A stretch of DNA of 64,000 nt from CAZLFQ01 sp044229535 (GTDB taxonomy: Bacteria; Pseudomonadota; Alphaproteobacteria; Rickettsiales; Midichloriaceae), in NCBI GenBank assembly GCA_044229535.1, contig JBGASU010000001.1, positions 558,001-622,000 of the forward strand, in the 5' to 3' direction. Shown here piece by piece: positions 43,408-52,362 of this stretch (its first letter is position 1; the number at the start of each line of letters is the position of its first letter). The position numbers were made by a program, and so were the translations under genes. The notes below the pieces were generated by a model. It worked only from the letters and a program-made list of their open reading frames with translations, was not told the origin of the DNA and ran no database searches.

Positions 43408-44949
43408 ATGGAAAGTACTTTTAAGATATCTGATTTAATCGAAAACAAACGCAAAGCCGCAAAATTTGGTGGCGGTCAAGAACGCATAGACAAGCAACAT
43501 GAAAAAGGCAAATTAACTGCCCGCGAGAGAATAGACGTGCTATTAGATCCAGATTCATTTGAAGAAATTGGAATGTTTGTAGAACATAGGTGTACAAACT
43601 TTGGAATGGATAGAAATCACAATCCCGGGGATGGTCTAGTTGCAGGTTTTGGAACTATTAACGGGCGTGTTGTAGTAGTTTATAGCCAAGATTTCACTGT
43701 TTTAGGCGGAACACTTAGCGAGACAAATGCTAAGAAAATTTGCCAGTTACAAGATTCAGCCTTAAGACTTGGCGCCCCTATTATAGGTATAAATGATTCT
43801 GGCGGCGCAAGAATACAAGAAGGTGTTGATTCTTTAAGCGGATATGGAGAAATATTTCAACGCAATGTTGACCTCTCAGGTGTTGTTCCACAGATCTCAT
43901 TAATAATGGGGCCATGTGCTGGTGGTGCCGTTTATTCCCCTGCCCTAACCGATTTCACATTCATGGTTGCTGGCTCATCTTACATGTATGTCACTGGACC
44001 TGATGTAGTAAAGACAGTTACACATGAAGATGTAACTCATGAAAAACTTGGGGGAGCTTCTGTCCACGGCTCTAAAAATGGGGTTTGCGATGGAGTATTT
44101 GAAAATGACATCGACATGCTTCAACAAATGCGTCGCTTTATAAATTTCCTGCCATCCAATAACAAAGATGGTGTGCCTGTGAGGCCTACGCTTGACCCTG
44201 CTGATAGAGTTGAGATGTCTTTGGAAACACTTATTCCTGATAATCCAAACAAGCCTTACAGCATGCGTGTGTTAATAGAAAAAATCATCGATGAAGGTGA
44301 TTTCTTCGAATTAAAATCTGAATATGCGAAAAATATTATTACTGGTCTGGCAAGACTAGAAGGCAGGACGATTGGTATTATTGCTAACCAACCAATGCAT
44401 CTTGCTGGATGCTTAGATATTAATGCATCAATAAAGGCAGCAAGATTTATTCGTTTTTGCGATGCTTTCAACATACCAATTCTAACTCTTGTAGACGTAC
44501 CAGGGTTCCTCCCAGGGGTTGACCAAGAACATAATGGAATTATTAAACACGGCGCCAAACTGCTTTATGCATATGCCGAATCAACTGTTCCTAAAATCAC
44601 TTTGATTGTAAGAAAAGCATATGGCGGCGCATACATAGTTATGAACTCAAAGCATTTGAAAGGGGATTTAAATTTTGCTTGGGCGAATGCTGAAATTGCC
44701 GTGATGGGCGCTAAAGGTGCTGCAGCAATATTACATCGCGATGCTGTTAATAACCAAGACCTTATGCAAAAGAAAATTTCTGAATACCAAGAAAAGTTTG
44801 CAAATCCATTATTTGCAGCATCTAGGGGTTATATTGATGATATCATTCGCCCTTATAATACCCGATGGAAACTTTGCAAAGCCTTTGCGATGCTAGAGAA
44901 GAAGTCTGTTCAAAAGCCTTGGAAGAAACACGATAATCTACCTCTATAA
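43408..44949 (+). CDS. pccB: Propionyl-CoA carboxylase beta chain PccB
   Basis: This is the carboxyltransferase half of propionyl-CoA carboxylase, which makes methylmalonyl-CoA. Family motifs: KGKLTARERIDVLLDPDSFE near the start, GINDSGGARIQEGV, LIMGPCAGGAVYSPALTDF (acyl-CoA oxyanion site), LTLVDVPGFLPGVDQEHNG and RKAYGGAYIVMNSKHLKGD. From the ATG at 43408 it is 513 residues; GGAG sits seven bases upstream, so I reject the TTG at 43396. No pccA lies in the window. radC begins one base after the stop. Confidence 0.95.
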   Translation: MESTFKISDLIENKRKAAKFGGGQERIDKQHEKGKLTARERIDVLLDPDSFEEIGMFVEHRCTNFGMDRNHNPGDGLVAGFGTINGRVVVVYSQDFTVLGGTLSETNAKKICQLQDSALRLGAPIIGINDSGGARIQEGVDSLSGYGEIFQRNVDLSGVVPQISLIMGPCAGGAVYSPALTDFTFMVAGSSYMYVTGPDVVKTVTHEDVTHEKLGGASVHGSKNGVCDGVFENDIDMLQQMRRFINFLPSNNKDGVPVRPTLDPADRVEMSLETLIPDNPNKPYSMRVLIEKIIDEGDFFELKSEYAKNIITGLARLEGRTIGIIANQPMHLAGCLDINASIKAARFIRFCDAFNIPILTLVDVPGFLPGVDQEHNGIIKHGAKLLYAYAESTVPKITLIVRKAYGGAYIVMNSKHLKGDLNFAWANAEIAVMGAKGAAAILHRDAVNNQDLMQKKISEYQEKFANPLFAASRGYIDDIIRPYNTRWKLCKAFAMLEKKSVQKPWKKHDNLPL

Positions 44950-44950
44950 A

Positions 44951-45631
44951 ATGAATGAAAAAGATCTAAAATCAGGACACAGAAAAAGACTGAAGGATAA
45001 ATTCCTAAAAGTCCCTATTCGTAGCCTTGAAGATTATGAGATTTTAGAGATGCTTTTATTTGATGTTTTTACAAGGCGCGATACCAGAGATATGGCGAAG
45101 TTACTAATTGCCAAGTTTGGTTCAATTGCTGGCGTTTTGAATGCAGAACCAATTGAGCTCAAAAAGATTGAAGGCATAGGAGATAGTGCAACTTTACATT
45201 TCAAACTATTGCTTGATTTATACTCACGTATTTTACTACCAATAAAAACGGGACAACAAGTTTTAAGTAATTGGCATAGTGTAATTAATTACTGCAATTT
45301 AACCATGGGCTTTAAAAAGAGCGAATGTTTTAGAGTGCTTTACCTGAACAAAAAAAACGCCTTAATTGCAGATGAACTTTCCGAGGCAGGTACGATAGAT
45401 AAAGTACAAATTTATCCCCGTGAAATAGCAAAAAAAGCTATCGAGAATTCTGCAGCTGCGGTTGTTTTGGTACATAATCATCCCAGCGGCGAAGCGAAAC
45501 CATCTTCAGAAGACATAGAAATGACAAAGGCAATTAACAATGCTTTATCCGCTCTCTCAATCAAAATCCATGATCACCTAATAGTTGCAAATGATAGCCA
45601 TTTTTCTTTTAGGGCAAATGGCCTATTGTAG
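44951..45631 (+). CDS. radC: RadC/JAB-domain protein
   Basis: A 226-residue RadC: an N-terminal helix-hairpin-helix region (GIGDSATLHFK) followed by the JAMM metalloprotease-like domain with VLVHNHPSGEAKPSSED, whose two histidines and aspartate bind zinc. Its biological role is poorly known; a DNA-repair role is historically assumed. It is probably co-transcribed with pccB, one base upstream. Confidence 0.93.
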   Translation: MNEKDLKSGHRKRLKDKFLKVPIRSLEDYEILEMLLFDVFTRRDTRDMAKLLIAKFGSIAGVLNAEPIELKKIEGIGDSATLHFKLLLDLYSRILLPIKTGQQVLSNWHSVINYCNLTMGFKKSECFRVLYLNKKNALIADELSEAGTIDKVQIYPREIAKKAIENSAAAVVLVHNHPSGEAKPSSEDIEMTKAINNALSALSIKIHDHLIVANDSHFSFRANGLL

Positions 45632-45677
45632 TTTTGCAACACAGTCTTTGGATTTTATATTTTCCCTCTATTCAATT

Positions 45678-45706
45678 TTGACATGTGACTAAGATTAGTT
45701 TAACAT
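45678..45706 (+). promoter_or_regulatory. Near-consensus sigma-70 promoter
   Basis: TTGACA (45678-45683), 17 bases, TAACAT (45701-45706). Transcription would begin near 45713, about 20 bases before the ATG at 45734. Confidence 0.8.
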
Positions 45707-45733
45707 CCCTCTCGCTATTAATAAGAGGTGGGC

Positions 45734-46288
45734 ATGAGAAACGTACGGAATATTAGATCAAATTCAAGGAAAAAAACTCCTAACTATAAGAAGTATGTTT
45801 TAATTTTTTCAGCATTATTAGCCTTTGTTACAGCCAGTCTTTTAATTGAAAGACCTAAACAAACACCAATCAATACTCAAAAAATTACAAAAGAATTATC
45901 ATCAAATTATCATCATTTAGAATATGTAGCATCTTTAGAAAAAGTGTTATCCGATGAAAATCTACAAAAAGCTTTACGCAACATTCACCATACATCCTAT
46001 GATTTATTAATTAAAAACCTCGAAGTTAGTGTAAACAATTTTAATGGTAGAGAAATAGTACTTATTGGCCATGCCAAAGATATGGAAGGCAAGGAAGAAG
46101 CAATATTGGTCATTCCAAGCGATGGCTCTAATTGTATTAGCAGCTCAATCTTCACACATACACTATCAGATCCTTTGCCATCTTTTGTTAATCAGTCTAG
46201 CGATACCAGTGGCAACTGCGAATACCCAACAGAGATATCGGAGTGGCAAAAAAAGTTTAAAAATATTAAAATACATGGACAAAAGTAA
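45734..46288 (+). CDS. Unknown single-pass membrane protein
   Basis: A 184-residue protein of unknown function from the ATG at 45734; AGAGG lies six bases upstream, and a GTG two codons earlier is rejected. After a basic start there is one membrane helix (about 22-40, YVLIFSALLAFVTASLLI), then a probably periplasmic domain with two cysteines (NCISSS and GNCEYPTE) that could form a disulfide. It has its own near-consensus promoter. The EamA permease gene follows after about 40 bases. Confidence 0.65.
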   Translation: MRNVRNIRSNSRKKTPNYKKYVLIFSALLAFVTASLLIERPKQTPINTQKITKELSSNYHHLEYVASLEKVLSDENLQKALRNIHHTSYDLLIKNLEVSVNNFNGREIVLIGHAKDMEGKEEAILVIPSDGSNCISSSIFTHTLSDPLPSFVNQSSDTSGNCEYPTEISEWQKKFKNIKIHGQK

Positions 46289-46327
46289 GTTATCTATGTA
46301 GCTTTTATCCATATAATTCAAAATTAT

Positions 46328-47248
46328 ATGAAACATAAAATTCCATTCTTATATTTTTTAATTGCCATCATTCCACCTCTAACTGGTGCAGGGAATTTTC
46401 TTGTAGCAAAAGCTACAAATGGTGATATTGGCCCTATGGCTTTGCTTTTTTGGCGTTGGGCAGTTGCTTGGTTATTTCTATTTCCTTTTGTGATTAAAGA
46501 TGCAGTTAAAGAGTGGAAGAAAATCCAAGGGCATTATAAAATTGTCTTGTTAACAGCTTTACCAGGAGTAGTGTTGTTTAATGCTGTTATGTACACAGCA
46601 TTAAACTATACAACATCAATAAACGCTTCAATTATTGCTAACACCTTCCCCATTTTTATAGTCATCCTTTCATATTTCATTTTAAAAGAATCTATAAATT
46701 TTATAAAATTACTTGCAATTATTTTAGCGTTTGCTGGAACAATATTTATAATGACTAATGGTAATTTACACCAGCTTAGAGGTCTGTTTGATAATAGAGG
46801 CGATTTAATGGCACTGTTTGGAGCATTGATGTTTGCAGGGTATGCAATCTCTCTTCGATTTAGACCCAAAGACCTGAAGGTTGCAACCTTTACATTCGCC
46901 ACCTTTACAGTCGGTTGTTTACTAATTTTCCCGATGTATTTATGGGAAGTATTATATGTAAAGCAACCTATATACTCAAATCAAGTAATTGGGGCAATTT
47001 TGTTTGTAGCAATTCCTGTATCAGTGTTTGGTGTTATATGCTGGAATTTCACAATAACTCATTTAGGTGCAACAACTGCTGGATTAATATTCTACTTAGC
47101 ACCAGTATTTAATATAGTGTTGTCGAAATATTTTCTAGATGAGCCGTTTACACTTTCCCACTTCGCAGGCTTATGCCTGATATTATTGGGTGTAAACCTA
47201 CCACTTATTGCCTCTTTTAGCAAAAAATCTTACCCAAATAAAACATAG
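46328..47248 (+). CDS. EamA/DMT-family permease
   Basis: A 306-residue protein with ten membrane helices in two EamA repeats. The N-terminal repeat has PPLTGAGNFLVAKATNGDIG with LLFWRWAVAW; the second has RGDLMALFGALMFAGYAISL and AGLIFYLAPVFNIVLSKYFL with DEP. Relatives export amino acids or carry S-adenosylmethionine (Rickettsia Sam); the substrate here is not known. Its last 19 bases overlap the convergent response-regulator gene. Confidence 0.88.
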   Translation: MKHKIPFLYFLIAIIPPLTGAGNFLVAKATNGDIGPMALLFWRWAVAWLFLFPFVIKDAVKEWKKIQGHYKIVLLTALPGVVLFNAVMYTALNYTTSINASIIANTFPIFIVILSYFILKESINFIKLLAIILAFAGTIFIMTNGNLHQLRGLFDNRGDLMALFGALMFAGYAISLRFRPKDLKVATFTFATFTVGCLLIFPMYLWEVLYVKQPIYSNQVIGAILFVAIPVSVFGVICWNFTITHLGATTAGLIFYLAPVFNIVLSKYFLDEPFTLSHFAGLCLILLGVNLPLIASFSKKSYPNKT

Positions 47249-47889
47249 CCTTCGCCTCTAATAGTTTGCAAATGTTTTGGCGATTTTGAATCTATTTCAA
47301 TTTTAGCTCTAAGACGCGCTATTTGAGCATCAATCGTACGTAAATTGATATCAGATAGCTGCTTTTGCAACTCATCTCTTGATACAATCTGCCCAAGATT
47401 TTTCCCAAGTATCTTCAAAAGGTTCTTTTCCGTCTGAGTTAAGTGGATAGTCTCATAGCCTTTTGACAACGTATTATTTGCTAAATCAAAAACAAACTCA
47501 CCAAATTTAATATTATCTAAAATAGGAGTCTGTCTTTTAATTATTTTTTGAATCCTCAATAATAGCTCTTTTGGCTCGAATGGTTTTGTAAGGTAGTCTT
47601 CCGCCCCGCTTTCCAACCCATCTACTTTATCATCAACATGCCCTAACGCCGAAAGCATTAGTACTGGGGTTTTAAGCTGCGATTTTTTGCGCTTTACAAA
47701 ATCAATACCTGACTCACCAGGCATCATTATATCTAGAATAATCAAATCAAATCTAAATTCTTTTAGTAATAACTCACACTCCTTTACATTTGAAGCTGTG
47801 GATATCGCATAACCATTTTCAATAAGATACTGCGAAAGCAGAGATCGAATTCTTAAATCATCATCAACTACAAGTATATGACCGAGCAT
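47230..47889 (-). CDS. OmpR-family response regulator (PetR/OmpR-like)
   Basis: A 219-residue regulator. The receiver has DDD at 9-11, the phospho-acceptor D in LIILDIMMPGESGIDF and K in DYLTKPFEPKEL. The DNA-binding winged helix has HLTQTEKNLLKILGKNLGQI and RTIDAQIARLRAKIE with RGEGYVLF. It resembles the PetR/OmpR regulator of Rickettsiales. No sensor kinase is adjacent. Its start overlaps the gatC stop as TAATG, indicating translational coupling to gatC, an unusual partner. Confidence 0.9.
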   Translation of the reverse strand: MLGHILVVDDDLRIRSLLSQYLIENGYAISTASNVKECELLLKEFRFDLIILDIMMPGESGIDFVKRKKSQLKTPVLMLSALGHVDDKVDGLESGAEDYLTKPFEPKELLLRIQKIIKRQTPILDNIKFGEFVFDLANNTLSKGYETIHLTQTEKNLLKILGKNLGQIVSRDELQKQLSDINLRTIDAQIARLRAKIEIDSKSPKHLQTIRGEGYVLFG

Positions 47890-48176
47890 TACTCAACAAC
47901 TTTTGGTACTACAAAGAAACCATACTTCGAATCTGGTGCGTTTTGCAATACTTTCTCTCTAATACCACCATCTGTTATCTGATCGTTTCTAACAAACAGA
48001 GGCTGATCAACAACGCTGTACATAGGATCGACATTATTAGTATTAACTTCCGAAAGTTGCTCTATCCAATCGAAAATTTTATTCAGCTCCCCCTGATACT
48101 TCTGAATTTCTTCTTCAGACATCTTGATTCTAGCAAGTTTCGCAATTTTCTTTACATCTTGTAGCGATAAGGACAT
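47889..48176 (-). CDS. gatC: Glutamyl-tRNA(Gln) amidotransferase subunit C
   Basis: GatC holds GatA and GatB together in the enzyme that turns Glu-tRNA(Gln) into Gln-tRNA(Gln). From the ATG at 48176 the 95-residue protein fits the family: MSLSLQDVKKIAKLARIKMS, KIFDWIEQLSEVNT, and RNDQITDGGIREKVLQNAPD near the end. An upstream in-frame ATG would add 30 hydrophobic residues and run into ruvX; rejected. gatA and gatB are not next to it. It is divergent from ruvX with only 28 bases between start codons. Confidence 0.9.
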   Translation of the reverse strand: MSLSLQDVKKIAKLARIKMSEEEIQKYQGELNKIFDWIEQLSEVNTNNVDPMYSVVDQPLFVRNDQITDGGIREKVLQNAPDSKYGFFVVPKVVE

Positions 48177-48204
48177 ATTTATAACCAACAAATTTATAAG
48201 AAGC

Positions 48205-48681
48205 ATGATAACAGAAAACCACAGAGATTTCATCGAAAAAATTAAGGTAAAAAACCCAAAATTCAAATTAATGGGGTTGGACGTCGGCCAAAATAAAATC
48301 GGGTTAGCTTTTACATCTTACCCAACTTTAATACCAACTCCGTTTAAAACACTAATGAGAAAGAACAAAAAATACGACCTAGATCTGTTAACAACTTTAT
48401 GTAAAGAGCACCTAGTAGATGGTATCGTTATTGGATTACCAATTCTAAATGACGGCTCAGAGGGCGTTAGCAGCGTCAAAACTCGCCATTTCGCAGAAAT
48501 GCTAAATGAAATCATAGGGTTGCCTATAACATTTCAAGATGAACGCTCTACCACGAACGAGGCTTCTTCTATGCTACAAAATATCGGCTTAAAAAGGAAA
48601 AACCGAGATAAAATAGACGATCAAGTATCTGCCCAACTCATTTTAGACAGGTTTATCCTTGGTTTATCTAAATTTAATTGA
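48205..48681 (+). CDS. ruvX: RuvX/YqgF Holliday-junction resolvase-like protein
   Basis: A YqgF-family protein with an RNase H-like fold, linked to Holliday-junction resolution and 16S pre-rRNA 5' processing. Motifs: MGLDVGQNKIGLAFTSYP (first acid), DGIVIGLPILNDG and FQDERSTTNEA with a second acid, then KIDDQVSAQLILDRFI. I use the ATG at 48205 (158 residues); a longer frame from 48124 would run through gatC on the other strand. The next gene (Wzm-like) begins about 50 bases after its stop. Confidence 0.9.
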   Translation: MITENHRDFIEKIKVKNPKFKLMGLDVGQNKIGLAFTSYPTLIPTPFKTLMRKNKKYDLDLLTTLCKEHLVDGIVIGLPILNDGSEGVSSVKTRHFAEMLNEIIGLPITFQDERSTTNEASSMLQNIGLKRKNRDKIDDQVSAQLILDRFILGLSKFN

Positions 48682-48731
48682 TATATTGTAAGCAATACAC
48701 TATAAGTACAGCCTTATTATCCAGAGATTTT

Positions 48732-49499
48732 ATGTTACGTGACTTAAAAGAAGCACTGAAGTTTCAAGACTTATGGCAATACCTAGCTTGGAATGATATA
48801 GCAGCGAAATACCGCAGAACTACTCTAGGGCCATTTTGGATCATAATGGTTACATTTGTTTCAATAGCCTGCATGGCTGTTTTAGGTTCACTCCTATTTA
48901 AAGTTAGCTTAAGGGAATTTTTGCCACACGTTGCATGTGGTATGGTCGTTTGGGGCTTTTTAAACACCCTTATTCTTGAGTGCTGCACTGTTTTCACCTC
49001 TTATAACCATATCTTACAAAACACAAAATTACCTGTGTTAGCTTTTGTACTAAGGATATTCGTTCGGAATACTTTATTATTCTTACACAGCTTATTGATT
49101 ATTTTATTGATAATAGTTTTTTCCATACCAGTAACTTGGAAAATACTATTAGTTATCCCAGCATTATTTATTATAGGACTTAACACTCTGAGCTTTGGTA
49201 TCATTCTTGGTTTTTTTGCAGCACGTTATAGAGATATCCAATATATAATCCAAACAATCTTAGGTATCTCAATGCTAATTACTCCCATAATGTGGAAAAA
49301 AGAAATGCTTGGTGAATATAGTTATTTGGCCGATTTAAATCCATTTACTCACTTCATAGCTATTTTTAGAGAACCTATGTTAGGTAACAATATAGGTAAT
49401 GAAACAATTTTGTATATATCAGCTATAACGATTATCAGCTTTATTTTTGCCCATATTCTTTATTCAAGGTTCAAAACAAGATTAATATTTTGGTTATAA
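48732..49499 (+). CDS. ABC-2 polysaccharide export permease (Wzm-like)
   Basis: An inner-membrane permease of the ABC-2 class with six helices. The N-terminal LWQYLAWNDIAAKYRRTTLG and then PFWIIMVTFV form the amphipathic gate helix typical of Wzm/KpsM. FAARYRDIQYIIQTILGISM and LITPIMW end the membrane domain. I use the ATG at 48732 (256 residues); a longer frame from 48678 overlaps ruvX. With the next gene it forms a lipid-linked O-antigen or teichoic-acid-type exporter. Confidence 0.88.
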   Translation: MLRDLKEALKFQDLWQYLAWNDIAAKYRRTTLGPFWIIMVTFVSIACMAVLGSLLFKVSLREFLPHVACGMVVWGFLNTLILECCTVFTSYNHILQNTKLPVLAFVLRIFVRNTLLFLHSLLIILLIIVFSIPVTWKILLVIPALFIIGLNTLSFGIILGFFAARYRDIQYIIQTILGISMLITPIMWKKEMLGEYSYLADLNPFTHFIAIFREPMLGNNIGNETILYISAITIISFIFAHILYSRFKTRLIFWL

Positions 49500-49503
49500 A
49501 ACA

Positions 49504-50253
49504 ATGTCTCAAATTTTATTAAAAAATGTTATCCTTGATTATCCAGTTTACGGCTCTTCTCCAAGAGTTTTCGCTAGAAGGCTTCTCTCTCTTGCAAGTG
49601 CAGGAACAATTAAAAGTAACGACAAGTATGATGTTATAAGAGGCCTAAATGGGATTGATCTTGAACTAAACCCAGGAGATCGACTTGGCATAGTTGGTGG
49701 TAATGGCGCTGGTAAAACAACCTTACTCAAAACTATATCTGGAATATATCACCCAACCCAAGGCATATGCAAAACCAAAGGGAAGGTCACTTCTCTTATT
49801 AGTTTTGGATTTGGCATGGAAGAAGATGCTACTGGCTTTCAAAACATTATTTTGGGTGGCATAGTTCTTGGTTATACAAAAAAACAAATGCAGGAAAAAT
49901 TTTCTGAAATCGAAGAATTTACAGAACTAGGAGACTTTCTGCATATGCCTATAAGAACTTATTCAGCAGGAATGAAGTTAAGATTAGCATTCGGCATAGC
50001 AACATCTGTAGAACCTGAAATATTAGTTATAGATGAGGGCATTGGAGCTGGTGATTCCTCATTTTATAAAAAAGCTACCACCAGAATTGAGAGTTTTTTA
50101 AATAAAGCCTCTATATTAGTGCTGGCTTCACATTCAGATGATTTAATATCTCAATTTTGTAATAAAGCTATTTATATGGCAAAAGGCAAGATTGAAAAAG
50201 CTGGCTCTGTAAGTTCAATTTTGAAATATAAAAAAGAGAAATCATCAAAGTAG
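49504..50253 (+). CDS. ABC polysaccharide export ATPase (Wzt-like)
   Basis: A 249-residue ATPase that pairs with the Wzm-like permease. It has Walker A VGGNGAGKTTLLKTISG, the signature YSAGMKLRLAFGIATS and Walker B EILVIDEGIGAGD, with SHSDDLI as the switch. The N-terminal strand ILKNVILDYPVYGSS is typical of the Wzt/RfbE branch. There is no extra C-terminal carbohydrate-binding domain, so export may not be controlled by a chain-terminating cap. It lies 4 bases after the permease and 2 before a glycosyltransferase. Confidence 0.9.
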   Translation: MSQILLKNVILDYPVYGSSPRVFARRLLSLASAGTIKSNDKYDVIRGLNGIDLELNPGDRLGIVGGNGAGKTTLLKTISGIYHPTQGICKTKGKVTSLISFGFGMEEDATGFQNIILGGIVLGYTKKQMQEKFSEIEEFTELGDFLHMPIRTYSAGMKLRLAFGIATSVEPEILVIDEGIGAGDSSFYKKATTRIESFLNKASILVLASHSDDLISQFCNKAIYMAKGKIEKAGSVSSILKYKKEKSSK

Positions 50254-50255
50254 CA

Positions 50256-51341
50256 ATGAAACTTTTAGTAGTATCACAATCATATCCTTCAGAAAAAAAC
50301 TTATATCAAAACGCCTTTATCCATTCAAGATGCTGTTATTATAGAGATTTGGGGATCGATTTTGATGTACTATCTTTTAGCTGCACAAAACCTTACATTC
50401 ATGAGGGTATAAATGTATACCCAGAAAAAGATATATTAACAAAAATTCGCCATAATAATTATAATGCCGCTATTCTTCACTCTCCTAACTTAAGAAATCA
50501 CCTTAGATTTTTTTGGAAAAATAAAGATAAATTGAATAAATTCTTTTTTATTTTACACGGATTCGAAGTTCTGCAAACTTCAGTTTATTACCCAAAGCCA
50601 TATCACTTCACAAAAAGCACCCCATCCTTTATAGTTAATATTTATGACAAATTAAAACGTATTGTCTTAAAAGCACTTATATCAAAATATATAGGCCACA
50701 AAATTAAACTAATTTTTGTAAGCAATTATCTAAAAAATATTTTTTTAGATAATGTATCTATTGACAAAGAGTTAGTTGAAAACAACTCAGATGTAATACC
50801 AAACCCTATAAACAAATATTTAATTGATACATCATACTCCTCATCGAAAAAAAGAAAAAACCTTGCAGTGACGATAAGATCATTTGATAAATCTGTATAT
50901 GCTGTAGATATATTGGTAAAAATAGCATTATCTAATCCAGATTATGAATTCCATTTATATGGGAAAGGCGATTACTTCAAACACAACAAACAACCTAAAA
51001 ATTTACTCATAAAAGGAGATTTTATTAACCCTACAGACTTTAAAAATCTTTTAGACGAATATCAATTAGCTATTATGCCTTCTCGCCATGATTCCCAAGG
51101 AGTCATGGCTTGTGAAATGGCTTATTTTGGTATTCCATTAATTGCATCAAATACACCAGCAGCGCAGGAATTTCTAAGTAAAAACGAAAACGTTAGATTA
51201 ATAGACAACACTGACCCACAAGTTGATATAAAATCATTTCTTGCCAAAAATAATAATGATAATCAACTAATACATTCCAAGTTATCTTTAAAAAATACAA
51301 TATATAAAGAAATAGATTTTATTAAATCAAATATCTCTTAA
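50256..51341 (+). CDS. Glycosyltransferase (GT4-like, GT-B)
   Basis: A 361-residue cytosolic transferase. The start is KLLVVSQSYPSEKNLYQNAF, a GT-B opening; the second Rossmann half has AVTIRSFDKSVYAVDILVKI and the donor-binding segment IMPSRHDSQGVMACEMAYFG, then IPLIASNTPAAQEFL. The glutamate in VMACEMA fits the EX7E motif of GT4 only partly. It is the third gene of the Wzm-Wzt-GT unit, so it probably builds the exported glycan. Confidence 0.85.
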   Translation: MKLLVVSQSYPSEKNLYQNAFIHSRCCYYRDLGIDFDVLSFSCTKPYIHEGINVYPEKDILTKIRHNNYNAAILHSPNLRNHLRFFWKNKDKLNKFFFILHGFEVLQTSVYYPKPYHFTKSTPSFIVNIYDKLKRIVLKALISKYIGHKIKLIFVSNYLKNIFLDNVSIDKELVENNSDVIPNPINKYLIDTSYSSSKKRKNLAVTIRSFDKSVYAVDILVKIALSNPDYEFHLYGKGDYFKHNKQPKNLLIKGDFINPTDFKNLLDEYQLAIMPSRHDSQGVMACEMAYFGIPLIASNTPAAQEFLSKNENVRLIDNTDPQVDIKSFLAKNNNDNQLIHSKLSLKNTIYKEIDFIKSNIS

Positions 51342-51402
51342 TCATTCTTTGCCATAACAAATAATTTTGCTATAGTTCCTTCACAACACATCCGAGGTAA
51401 TC

Positions 51403-52353
51403 ATGCTGCAAGAAATGGAAACAAGATATGATGAAGCAAAAGAATTCATAAGTTCACATCCAGAATATGTAAATATTGCATCGTCTTTGGCACTTGGTTT
51501 TCTGCCTGCAATTTTCTATGGCAAAGAACCTTATAAACTAGGATTGGCGATAGCTTTTCATGCTGGAGCAAGCGTTGTTTCTCATTACTTAAAAGAGCAT
51601 GAATACATAACTCCTTTGCAGCAAGAGCTAATGGATTACACAATGAGTACTCCGATATTTCTTACTAGCTTTAACAGTTATAATGATTTTATTACAAAAT
51701 CAAAACCATTAAGTACTTATACGTTAATTAGTAAAGCTTATGAATATGGCGCTGATACAGTAGCAAAAGCTTTTTCTTTTGGTACTGCATCTTTATCCAA
51801 TATGGTTGCAGCTTCTGAAATCGGAAAAGCTGCGTTAAGAGCAGTTGATGACGAAGACGCAGATTCCTATCAAGCGGGCTCAGCTTTATCAGGAGTTTAT
51901 CTTGGATTAAAATACCTTCCTTCCATGATTTTAAAATACAGCCTATTCCCCACAATATCTGATGGGATGAATAAAGTTTGGTATTCACACTATTACTTTG
52001 GTGCTGGAATGATTCAAGGAGCGCTTTTGAAATCTATTGATCAACTCTTCGACCCTTATAACTTCAATATTCATAACTTTACAAGGGGTGCTATAGAATC
52101 AGCATTCGATTCTGGTATAAATACATTCTTATATAGCGTACCAGGAGATGCAGCTTTTGGCACTGAAACAATGCAATCTTGGCATAAAGAATATCCAATA
52201 ATGGCATATGCACCCATTTCCATAGCGGTTGAAGATTCAAATTTACTTTTGAAAAAATGGCATGGTATCCCAGAAATAACAGATGGCATTTTGAGTGGTT
52301 TTGAGCATATTTTGATATCCAGTAATAATGCCACTACGACTGATGAATTATAA
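51403..52353 (+). CDS. Unknown protein with hydrophobic segments
   Basis: A 316-residue protein, not recognised. GAGG sits six bases before the ATG. Several moderately hydrophobic stretches (SLALGFLPAIFYG about 29-41; LGLAIAFHAGASVVSHYL; GAGMIQGALLKSI) alternate with polar segments, giving either a peripheral membrane protein or a glycine/alanine-rich helical bundle. Tyr and Ser are frequent. It is between the glycan export unit and uvrD; uvrD follows after 9 bases. Confidence 0.6.
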   Translation: MLQEMETRYDEAKEFISSHPEYVNIASSLALGFLPAIFYGKEPYKLGLAIAFHAGASVVSHYLKEHEYITPLQQELMDYTMSTPIFLTSFNSYNDFITKSKPLSTYTLISKAYEYGADTVAKAFSFGTASLSNMVAASEIGKAALRAVDDEDADSYQAGSALSGVYLGLKYLPSMILKYSLFPTISDGMNKVWYSHYYFGAGMIQGALLKSIDQLFDPYNFNIHNFTRGAIESAFDSGINTFLYSVPGDAAFGTETMQSWHKEYPIMAYAPISIAVEDSNLLLKKWHGIPEITDGILSGFEHILISSNNATTTDEL

Positions 52354-52362
52354 GGTATAAAA

